A stretch of 5,752 nt of DNA, from assembly GCA_035764385.1 (NCBI GenBank), contig DASTZI010000215.1, forward strand, positions 1-5,752. The letters run 5' to 3'. The notes below the pieces were generated by a model. That model was not told where the DNA came from. It did no database searches and saw only the letters and a list, made by a program, of their open reading frames with translations. This document shows positions 1-5,752 of this stretch, piece by piece (position 1 is the stretch's first letter; each line of letters starts with the position of its first letter). The stretch comes from Gp6-AA40 sp035764385 (lineage in GTDB: Bacteria > Acidobacteriota > Vicinamibacteria > Vicinamibacterales > UBA2999). Both the position numbers and the translations under genes were made by a program.

Positions 1-35
1 CCTTTCGAGGCTCCCCTTTTTTTCGCTGCGAACGC

Positions 36-731
36 TTATCGCGGGGACTGGGCGCGGGCCACAGCGAGCAGCGGCGAGAGCGAGCGCGCTTCGAGACCCG
101 CACGCATTCGGGACGCTTCCGCCGACGAGAAGAGCCAGTCGAACGGATGACGGCTCAACGTATTCCAGGCGCCTCGCATCAGGCCCGTGTCGGAATGGTC
201 GAGTGTCCCGAGCAGCAGGTGACCAATTTCGTGGGTCATCGCCCGCCCAAGCAGTGTGCCCTCGTCGATTCGTAACGCCGGCGCCAACGCCCGAACTCGG
301 TCCGCAAAGACCGTTGCGAGGGTCCCCTGCCGTCGGTACGCGTCCACGTGGGAGTACCCGAGCACCTCGACGTCAGTAATGGTTCGCGGCGCGCCAACGA
401 TGCGGACGATCACTTCCGATGGGTTCAAGACATCGCCGCACACGTCGTCCGATTCCGACGATGGACCATTGTTGGTCCTGCAGTTGCGCCAGCTCGAATC
501 GATTCCCACCTCGTGCAGCAACTCGCCGACCGTCGACTCCGCGTGATCGAGCATCGGCAGCGGAAGCCCGATCGTGTTGTACGACCGCACGACGATGCGC
601 TCAGTGGCGCCGGTCTGTGCGTACGCACTCGAGGCTAAGACAAGCCACGCACACAACGCGATGACCAGCCCGTCCAGGAAGACAGAGCGGTAACTCCAAG
701 CGTGTCCCCTGCGGGGAGTGGATGGTGACAT
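36..731 (-). CDS. Secreted putative zinc metalloprotease, HEIGHLLLG family
   Basis: This 231-aa protein is predicted to be exported and to bind zinc; its substrate is unknown. Residues 1-38 form a Sec-type signal peptide: a basic n-region, a hydrophobic core at about 17-34 and a likely cut after AYA (36-38). The active-site motif HEIGH lies at 167-171 (His167, Glu168, His171), followed by LLLG and then His179, with TGLM at 182-185 as a possible Met-turn. The resemblance is to matrixin-like metzincins, but the third-ligand spacing is HExxHx7H rather than the standard HExxHx5H. Two cysteines in the mature part (Cys84 in WRNC, Cys98) could form a disulfide. The ATG at 729-731 has a GGAG seven bases upstream. 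The gene is divergent from the TonB receptor gene. I recognise the general type as a hypothetical protein family I associate with Acidobacteriota. Export and metal binding are well supported; proteolysis is inferred. Confidence 0.85.
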   Translation of the reverse strand: MSPSTPRRGHAWSYRSVFLDGLVIALCAWLVLASSAYAQTGATERIVVRSYNTIGLPLPMLDHAESTVGELLHEVGIDSSWRNCRTNNGPSSESDDVCGDVLNPSEVIVRIVGAPRTITDVEVLGYSHVDAYRRQGTLATVFADRVRALAPALRIDEGTLLGRAMTHEIGHLLLGTLDHSDTGLMRGAWNTLSRHPFDWLFSSAEASRMRAGLEARSLSPLLAVARAQSPR

Positions 732-738
732 CGCGTAA

Positions 739-742
739 CTCC
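739..742 (-). promoter_or_regulatory. Ribosome binding site of the metalloprotease gene
   Basis: The minus strand reads GGAG here, separated by seven bases from the ATG at 729-731. This spacing supports that start, which also gives a complete signal peptide. Confidence 0.7.
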
Positions 743-790
743 GCCGGCTTCGCGGCCTAACGTCCGTATTCGGTTGTTGCGTGGTTGAGC

Positions 791-817
791 GTTATGGCTG
801 AACTTGACCGGCGTCAA
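791..817 (-). promoter_or_regulatory. Possible promoter of the metalloprotease gene with overlapping inverted repeat
   Basis: On the minus strand TTGACG (812-817) resembles a -35 box. CATAAC (791-796) matches four of six bases of a -10 box, but the spacer is only 15 bases. The -35 overlaps a TTGAC-CGGC-GTCAA inverted repeat (804-817), which would suit a repressor or activator site. Transcription would begin near 783, giving a leader of about 50 bases. Housekeeping promoters in GC-rich phyla are poorly predicted by eye, so this is tentative. Confidence 0.3.
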
Positions 818-941
818 AGTACGGCGAGTCGCTGATGAAACGCAAGCGCAAAAAAATACGACAACGCGAACTCCACTCTCCAACAAATTGCAGCGTGACC
901 AACTCCATCGGACCTCGGCGATGAAAGCGCGACTTAAAAAA

Positions 942-952
942 ATTCAATGAAT
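942..952. promoter_or_regulatory. AT-rich pocket with perfect 5+1+5 palindrome
   Basis: ATTCA-A-TGAAT is a perfect palindrome directly after a seven-A run (935-941), in an otherwise GC-rich surrounding. It sits about 210 bases from the protease start and 285 bases from the receptor start. A dimeric regulator site or an UP-element-like sequence is possible. No known operator consensus was recognised. Confidence 0.22.
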
Positions 953-1117
953 CGATAAGCGATCGCAATACGGCTGAGGCTTGGGCATTTCACCGAGGGT
1001 TGGTACGCGTCTTCCTTCCGACACGCGGGCCGTATCGTCGAGGGCACGACTCCAACTTTGATTCGGGACAACGTCATAGTCGGGCCCTCAGCTTTACAGT
1101 CGGTTGCATGTGTCACC

Positions 1118-1137
1118 GCCTGGTCGCCAACCCAGGC
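1118..1137 (+). other. Small stem-loop in the presumed receptor leader
   Basis: GCCTGG (1118-1123) pairs perfectly with CCAGGC (1132-1137) around an eight-base loop. If the receptor transcript begins upstream, this would be a hairpin in its 5' leader about 100 bases before the start codon. It has no following T-run, so it is not an intrinsic terminator. A stem this short can arise by chance. Confidence 0.25.
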
Positions 1138-1223
1138 TTGTAAGCAGCGGCGCCATGAGGAGTTGCGTACCAATAGCCGTGTGTCTGTTCCTCGCGGCAA
1201 CGCGGTCAAGTCGTCAATGGAAT

Positions 1224-1228
1224 AGGAG
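1224..1228 (+). promoter_or_regulatory. Ribosome binding site that fixes the receptor start
   Basis: AGGAG is seven bases upstream of the ATG at 1236-1238. The frame is open further upstream, with in-frame ATGs at 1104 and 1155, but neither has a comparable site. Only the 1236 start places a classical signal peptide at the N-terminus. Confidence 0.8.
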
Positions 1229-1235
1229 CCAATCA

Positions 1236-4208
1236 ATGCACGCACGCATTAGTGCTTTGCTTCTTGCGCTTGCTCTGGCCTGTACGGGCGTGGCCAGCGC
1301 GCAGGGAACAACGGGCACCATCAGTGGTCGAATCGTCGATTCCCAGGGGCTTGCTGTCCCCGGTGCTACGGTCACTGTGACCGGGCCGCAGGGAATGCGA
1401 ACGGCCGTTACCGACAGCGACGGGCGCTTCAATGTTCCCTTCCTGACGCCCGGCAGCTATTCACTACGCGCTGAACTTCAGGGCTTCAAGGCCTTCGATC
1501 GGCGCGACATCGTCGTTCGTCTCGAACAGACGGTCGACCTTCCTATCACCATGGAAGTCGGAGGCCTCACTGAAACAGTCGAAGTGACCGGAGCATCGCC
1601 TGTGGTCGATACGCAGACGACAACCGCAGGGGCCAATCTCGACACCGCCATGCTGGCGCGGCTTCCGGTCGGCCGTTCACTGGCGGACACGCTCTATGTC
1701 GCGCCAGGCGTGACTAGCGGTGGAGGCACCGGCAATTCGAATCCGTCAATCGGCGGCGGCAGCGGCCTCGAGAATCAGTACGTCGTTGATGGCGTCAACA
1801 TCTCGAGCGTCGGCTTCGGGTCGCTTGGTTCGTACGCGCGCGGCGGCAACGAAGCGCTCGGCTCGCTGGGTAACGGCGTCACCTACGACTTCATCAAAGA
1901 GGTGCAGGTGAAGACGGCCGGCTACGAAGCCGAATATGGGCAATCAACGGGCGGCGTCGTCAATGTCATCACCAAGAGCGGCACCAACCAGGTCCATGGG
2001 ACGTTGTTCGGATATACGCGACCGAAAGAACTCGAATCCAACTACACGCAGATTCACACGGCGAACGGCTGGGTGAACACGACCGGCACGACGCAGAGCG
2101 ACTTCGGCGCGGAAGTCGGCGGGCCGGTCGCGCAGAATCGGCTCTTCTACTTCGCGGCCCTCGATCCGCAGTGGGATAAAAAGTGGGCGATCGCTCCCGA
2201 CAACACCCTGCCGAACGGCACGTTTGCCTTTCCGCTGCGTTCGGAGGGCGACATCCTTCGAACACGCCGGTTCCTGTCCTATTCGGCAAAGGGAACCTAC
2301 GAAGCGTCCGCCAATCATCGATTCACCGCATCGTTCTTCGGCGATCCCGGCACCGGTCCGTCGGGGCCTCAGCGCAACACGGCGCTCCTCGGCGACGAGA
2401 GCCGGTTCAGCGAACTCGATAAGTTCGGCGGCCACAATCAGGCGGTGAAGTACGACGGCGTGCTGACAAACGCGTTCCTGCTGGAAGCGTCGATTGCCAG
2501 AGCCACGTCCGAGGTCACGGAAGTGCCATCCGTTGATACCTGGAGCGTTCTCGACACGCGCGTGACCCCGCAGGTTCGAACCGGCGGTATCGGGTCGTTC
2601 TCGAACAACCGAGGCACGAACAAGCAGTATCAGGTGAAGGCCACCAACGTGTTCGGCGGTCACCAGTTGAAGTACGGCGTCGCGTATGAAGACATTTTCT
2701 TCATCGACATCCCGAACTACTCCGGACCGACGTTCACGTTGCCGAACGGCGTACAGACGAAGACGGGAGCAGGCTCGCCGGTGCAAATCATCGCCGACCC
2801 GACCTTCGGCTCGATCTATCGCGCGACGCGTGGCAATTACGTGCTCGGGCGCACCACGGATCAGCACTACACGAATTTCTTCGTGCAGGATTCGTGGCAG
2901 ATCGGCGACCGGCTGACCGTGCGACCTGGCGTCCGTTACGAACAGCAGAAGCTGATTGGAACGGTCAAAGACTTCACATGGAACGGCAACTGGGCGCCAC
3001 GACTTGGCGCGACCTACGATCCGACAGGGTCCGGCAAGTCGAAGATCTACGCGAACTGGGGCCGGTTCTACGCGAAGGTTCCAAACGACCTCGCCGCGCG
3101 CGCGCTATCGGCCGACGCTGGCATTTCGCGAGCGGATTACTTCGACGCGAACCTGACGCGGCCGGTCCCCGAGGGCGTGCTTGCGGGAGGTCAGACGCGC
3201 CACTTCATCCTCGCGGGGACAGAAGCCTCAGAGTTCGACCCGAATGCGAAGTCGACCTACATGGACGAATCGCTCGTCGGCTTCGAGTTCGAGGCGATGC
3301 CGGGTATGAATGTGGGCGTCCGGTACATCCACCGGAACATGCCACGCATTCTCGAGGACGTCGGCACCGCACAGATGGTGGCGTACGACCTTGGACTGCC
3401 GGGTCTCGACAGCGTTGAATACTTCATCACCAACGTGAACCGCGATACGCCGGTGACGGTATTCCCCGGTCTGCCGGCGGCACATTTCGAAGATCCGCTG
3501 CACCACTACGACGCGATCGAATTCACCGCAGAAAAACGGCTGTCGAACAACTGGTCGCTGCAGTCGTCCTACAGCTGGTCGCGTCTGTGGGGAAACTTCG
3601 AAGGGTTCTACCGCAACGACAACGGCCAGTCGGATCCGGCGATCAGCTCGCTGTTCGACTTCCCGACCGACGATCCTTCATACACGCAGATTGGCACACC
3701 GCAGTTCGGATACCGAGGCGATATCCGGTATCTCGGACAGTTGGGCGCCGGTCCGCTGCCCAACGACAGAACGCACCAGGTGAAGCTCTATGGCACCTAC
3801 AACGTTCCGATCGGACTGAATTTCGGCGCAGGCATTCAGCTGATGTCGGGGAAACCGCTCACCGCGCTCGCTGCGAACCCGAACTACAACAGCCGCGGCG
3901 AAATTCCGATGACGCCGCGCGGCGCGGGTTTCCAGACTGTCGACGGCTTCAAGACGCGCACGCCCTGGGAGGCGGCGATGAACGCGCATGTTGACTATGC
4001 CTTTGGCCTGGCCAACCGGCGCGTCGTGTTGCTGGCAGATGTCTTCAACCTCGGGAATCTCCAGCGCGTGGTTGGCTACAACATGCAGTACGAATATCCA
4101 GGGTTCGGAACCGTGAATCCGGACTTCGGACTCGTCGGCGATCCGGTCACGCTGCAGGGGTATCAGACCCCGATGCAGGTCCGAATCGGGGCGCGATTCG
4201 AGTTTTAA
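1236..4208 (+). CDS. TonB-dependent outer-membrane receptor, Oar-like, with carboxypeptidase-regulatory-like domain
   Basis: This 990-aa protein is an outer-membrane beta-barrel transporter that would import a bulky substrate using energy from the TonB-ExbB-ExbD complex. The ligand cannot be read from sequence. In order it has: a signal peptide (1-22, cut after ASA); a carboxypeptidase-regulatory-like beta-sandwich at about 27-112 (GRIVDSQG, VPGATVTV, TDSDGRF, LTPGSYSL); a plug at about 120-252 with QYVVDGVNI (181-189) and the hallmark run YEAEYGQSTGG then VVNVITKSGTN (230-251); and a barrel from about 253 to the end. The barrel includes NRLFYF (301-306), the DVFNLGN segment (935-941) and a C-terminal strand ending in Phe (RFEF), the usual signal for BAM-dependent insertion. 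No clear TonB box was identified. The length is normal for Oar-like receptors and no frameshift is visible. The gene is divergent from the metalloprotease gene and convergent with the aldehyde dehydrogenase gene. The stop is TAA at 4206-4208. Peptide or glycan-oligomer uptake is plausible; adhesion, as proposed for some Oar proteins, is an alternative. Confidence 0.96.
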   Translation: MHARISALLLALALACTGVASAQGTTGTISGRIVDSQGLAVPGATVTVTGPQGMRTAVTDSDGRFNVPFLTPGSYSLRAELQGFKAFDRRDIVVRLEQTVDLPITMEVGGLTETVEVTGASPVVDTQTTTAGANLDTAMLARLPVGRSLADTLYVAPGVTSGGGTGNSNPSIGGGSGLENQYVVDGVNISSVGFGSLGSYARGGNEALGSLGNGVTYDFIKEVQVKTAGYEAEYGQSTGGVVNVITKSGTNQVHGTLFGYTRPKELESNYTQIHTANGWVNTTGTTQSDFGAEVGGPVAQNRLFYFAALDPQWDKKWAIAPDNTLPNGTFAFPLRSEGDILRTRRFLSYSAKGTYEASANHRFTASFFGDPGTGPSGPQRNTALLGDESRFSELDKFGGHNQAVKYDGVLTNAFLLEASIARATSEVTEVPSVDTWSVLDTRVTPQVRTGGIGSFSNNRGTNKQYQVKATNVFGGHQLKYGVAYEDIFFIDIPNYSGPTFTLPNGVQTKTGAGSPVQIIADPTFGSIYRATRGNYVLGRTTDQHYTNFFVQDSWQIGDRLTVRPGVRYEQQKLIGTVKDFTWNGNWAPRLGATYDPTGSGKSKIYANWGRFYAKVPNDLAARALSADAGISRADYFDANLTRPVPEGVLAGGQTRHFILAGTEASEFDPNAKSTYMDESLVGFEFEAMPGMNVGVRYIHRNMPRILEDVGTAQMVAYDLGLPGLDSVEYFITNVNRDTPVTVFPGLPAAHFEDPLHHYDAIEFTAEKRLSNNWSLQSSYSWSRLWGNFEGFYRNDNGQSDPAISSLFDFPTDDPSYTQIGTPQFGYRGDIRYLGQLGAGPLPNDRTHQVKLYGTYNVPIGLNFGAGIQLMSGKPLTALAANPNYNSRGEIPMTPRGAGFQTVDGFKTRTPWEAAMNAHVDYAFGLANRRVVLLADVFNLGNLQRVVGYNMQYEYPGFGTVNPDFGLVGDPVTLQGYQTPMQVRIGARFEF

Positions 4209-4209
4209 A

Positions 4210-4296
4210 TCAGGAGGCAGGTTGCAGGAGGCGGGGGGCAGGACGGTGCAGGTAAGACGCCCTCCTGCCACCTGCTCCCTGCCGCCTGCCACCTAC
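4210..4296. repeat. Head-to-head heptamer arrays forming a large inverted repeat
   Basis: The gap between the convergent receptor and dehydrogenase genes consists of a seven-base motif, GCAGGNN. On the plus strand units begin at 4210 (degenerate, TCAGG), 4217, 4224, 4231 (degenerate, GCGGG) and 4238. On the complementary strand they appear as CCTGC at 4264, 4271, 4278 and 4285, exactly seven bases apart, with a degenerate CCTAC at 4292. The arms 4213-4246 and 4260-4293 match as an inverted repeat at 26 of 34 positions, with three more G-U pairs possible in RNA and a 13-base loop. The outer unit overlaps the TAG stop of the dehydrogenase. It may act as a bidirectional transcription end or mRNA-stabilising hairpin, or be a copy of a dispersed intergenic repeat. 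There is no T-run on either side, so it is not a canonical intrinsic terminator. Confidence 0.85.
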
Positions 4297-5752
4297 TCCG
4301 TATCGATCTGCGCGCGCTGCAGTCGACCGCTGAAATCCACATAGATCGATTTCCACTCGGAAAACACGTCGAGCGCGGCGATACCCGCTTCGCGATGGCC
4401 GTTGCCGGTCGCCTTCGTACCGCCAAACGGAAGATGCACTTCGGCACCGATCGTCGGAGCGTTCACGTAGAAGATTCCGGTGTAGGTATCTCGCATCGCG
4501 GTGAAGGCCTTGTTGATGTCACTGGTGTAGATCGAGGCGGAGAGGCCGTACGCCACATCGTTGCCGATTTCAATGGCTTCAGACAGCGAACGACACCGCA
4601 TCACCGCGACAACCGGGCCGAAGATCTCCTCACGTGCGATGCGCATTGAAGGCGTCACGTCGCCAAAAATCGTCGGCTCGTGAAACCAGCCTCGCGCGTG
4701 TGCGCCGCTGGCCAACCGGCGCCCACCGGTCACGAGCGTGGCCCCTTCCTGTTTGCCGATCTCGACGTACTTGATCACGGTGGCAAGCTGAGATTCGCTG
4801 ACCGACGGCCCCATCTGCACGCCGTCGGCGGCCCCGTCGCCGACACGCAACGCCTTCACGCGGCGCGCGAACGCCTCGAGGAACTCGTCGTACACGCGCT
4901 CATGAACGACGACGCGACTCGCGGCCGTGCACCGTTGCCCCGTGGTGCCGAAACCACCCCAGACGCATCCTTCGATCGCCAGCTCCAGCTGCGCGTCGTC
5001 CATGATCATGACGATGTTCTTGCCGCCCATCTCGAGATGGACTTTCTTAAAGCTCGGTGCGGCATTCTGGTTGACAAGCCTGCCGACGTCGGTTGAACCG
5101 GTGAACGACACGACCTTGACCGCTTCATGTGTCGACAGCGTCGTGCCGACGTCGGCGCCGCCGGTCACCAGATTCACCACACCCGCTGGAATGCCGGCTT
5201 CTTCGAGAACCCTGACAAAGTTCACCGCCGACAAGGGCGTCAGCGACGAAGGCTTGAAGACGACGGTGTTGCCGCACACGAGCGCCGGGATGGTCTTCCA
5301 GGACGGGATCGCCATTGGAAAGTTCCACGGCGTGATGACGGCACAGACGCCCATCGGTTGCCGAATCGACATGGCGAACTTGTCGCGCAGCTCCGAGGGA
5401 ACGGTCTGCCCATACAGACGGCGCCCCTCCCCGGCCATGAAGAACGTCATGTCGATCGCTTCCTGCACGTCTCCGCGCGTCTCCTCTAGCACCTTTCCCA
5501 TCTCGCGCGTCCTGTCGCGCGCGAATTGCTCTTTGCGCGCCGCAATGAGCTGGGCCGCGCGGAACAGCATTTCCGCGCGACGCGGCGCGGGGACAAGGCG
5601 CCAGCTGGCATAGGCGCGCTCCGCGGCTCGAACGGCTTGATCGGCGTCAACCGGCGTGGACTGCTGGAACACACCGATCAAATCATCCTGATTCGCGGGA
5701 TTCCGGTCTTCGAAGCAGCTTCCTGAAGACGACGCGATCCACCGGCCGTCGA
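4293..5752 (-). CDS. NAD(P)-dependent aldehyde dehydrogenase, 5' end beyond the window
   Basis: This cytoplasmic enzyme oxidises an aldehyde to the acid with NAD(P)+. 485 complete residues are visible and the N-terminus is cut by the window edge. Numbering from the first complete codon (5748-5750), the key residues are all present: Asn143 in TPWNF, Lys166 in FKPSS, the SFTGST cofactor loop around Gly218, general base Glu240 in LEMGGKN, nucleophile Cys274 in GQRCTAASR (codon 4929-4931), and the EEIFGPV motif at 374-380. A frame opening at a TTG (5679-5681) is not the true start: in-frame sequence upstream reads GRWIASSSG then FEDRNPAN, which is typical ALDH N-terminus. The ending (APTIGAEVHLPFGG, later GRLQRAQIDTE) resembles a poorly characterised subgroup exemplified, from memory, by a Kuenenia AldH-like protein, and more distantly ketoglutaric-semialdehyde dehydrogenases. 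The substrate is unassigned. It converges on the receptor gene, so the two are transcribed separately. Confidence 0.95.
   Translation of the reverse strand, partial: DGRWIASSSGSCFEDRNPANQDDLIGVFQQSTPVDADQAVRAAERAYASWRLVPAPRRAEMLFRAAQLIAARKEQFARDRTREMGKVLEETRGDVQEAIDMTFFMAGEGRRLYGQTVPSELRDKFAMSIRQPMGVCAVITPWNFPMAIPSWKTIPALVCGNTVVFKPSSLTPLSAVNFVRVLEEAGIPAGVVNLVTGGADVGTTLSTHEAVKVVSFTGSTDVGRLVNQNAAPSFKKVHLEMGGKNIVMIMDDAQLELAIEGCVWGGFGTTGQRCTAASRVVVHERVYDEFLEAFARRVKALRVGDGAADGVQMGPSVSESQLATVIKYVEIGKQEGATLVTGGRRLASGAHARGWFHEPTIFGDVTPSMRIAREEIFGPVVAVMRCRSLSEAIEIGNDVAYGLSASIYTSDINKAFTAMRDTYTGIFYVNAPTIGAEVHLPFGGTKATGNGHREAGIAALDVFSEWKSIYVDFSGRLQRAQIDTE

Larger units (their letters stand above)
732..1235. 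other. Divergent intergenic region, no convincing gene
   Basis: About 500 bases separate the starts of the divergent metalloprotease and receptor genes, so both promoters should lie here. Short frames cross the region on both strands, but none has a recognisable domain or a good ribosome site. Visible structures are a TTGAC/GTCAA inverted repeat at 804-817, A-runs near 850-857 and 935-941, a perfect ATTCA-A-TGAAT palindrome at 942-952, a GCGATCGC palindrome at 959-966, and a six-pair stem at 1118-1137. I see no tRNA, no recognisable riboswitch and no transposon end. The long leader on the receptor side could hold regulatory elements that I cannot name. Confidence 0.7.

Noticed and set aside
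849..858. T-run on the minus strand as an intrinsic terminator
   Set aside because: No stable GC stem precedes it on that strand, and no gene ends there.
635..886. 83-codon minus-strand frame overlapping the protease start
   Set aside because: It overlaps the well-supported signal peptide region in another frame and resembles nothing.
1054..1080. Possible extracytoplasmic-sigma promoter for the receptor gene (AACTTT followed by CGTC, 15 bases after AAC)
   Set aside because: The GG of the usual GGAAC is missing and the spacing is slightly short; too weak to annotate.
934..1245. 103-codon minus-strand frame in the intergenic region
   Set aside because: It covers the receptor ribosome site and start, has no domain or signal peptide, and its composition is that of random translated DNA.
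1944..2867. 307-codon open frame antisense to the receptor gene
   Set aside because: It is Arg/Val/Glu-rich with no recognisable domain, lies wholly inside the strong receptor gene, and is the usual product of GC-rich codon bias on the opposite strand.
3678..4292. 204-codon antisense frame starting inside the heptamer repeat
   Set aside because: It overlaps the receptor barrel end, its N-terminal part is translated repeat, and it shows no domain. Low-complexity chance frame.
4213..4293. Canonical intrinsic terminator
   Set aside because: The hairpin is real, but no T-run follows it on either strand, so it was annotated as a repeat with possible termination function.
4927..5613. 228-codon plus-strand frame opposite the aldehyde dehydrogenase
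   Set aside because: Ser/Thr/Arg-rich shadow of a gene whose catalytic motifs are all on the other strand.

Overview
The window carries three protein genes of a GC-rich, Gram-negative-type bacterium. Nothing in it looks mobile, and I saw no tRNA, rRNA or CRISPR array. The taxonomic guess is Acidobacteriota, perhaps a Vicinamibacteria-like lineage. It rests on an Oar-like TonB-dependent receptor with an N-terminal carboxypeptidase-regulatory-like domain next to a secreted protein with an HEIGHLLLG motif, a combination I associate with that phylum. This is inference from family style, not from a marker gene.

Layout: (i) 36-731, minus strand, a 231-aa secreted putative zinc metalloprotease. (ii) 732-1235, a divergent intergenic region of about 500 bases with no convincing gene. 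It holds a possible promoter/operator for the protease gene and an AT-rich pocket. (iii) 1236-4208, plus strand, a 990-aa outer-membrane TonB-dependent receptor whose start is fixed by an AGGAG site seven bases upstream. (iv) 4209-4292, an 84-base convergent gap completely filled by two head-to-head arrays of a GCAGGNN heptamer, together forming a large imperfect hairpin. (v) 4293 to the right edge, minus strand, an aldehyde dehydrogenase that runs off the window at its 5' end. The TTG-initiated frame beginning at 5681 is not its real start, because conserved ALDH sequence continues in frame to the edge.

Functionally, the protease and the receptor share an intergenic region and both are exported. 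They could belong to one polymer-scavenging response (secreted hydrolysis, then TonB-driven uptake), but only the arrangement supports this. The aldehyde dehydrogenase is an intact-looking cytoplasmic enzyme of unassigned substrate on its own transcript, converging on the receptor gene. The least ordinary object in the window is the heptamer-built inverted repeat between the two convergent genes.
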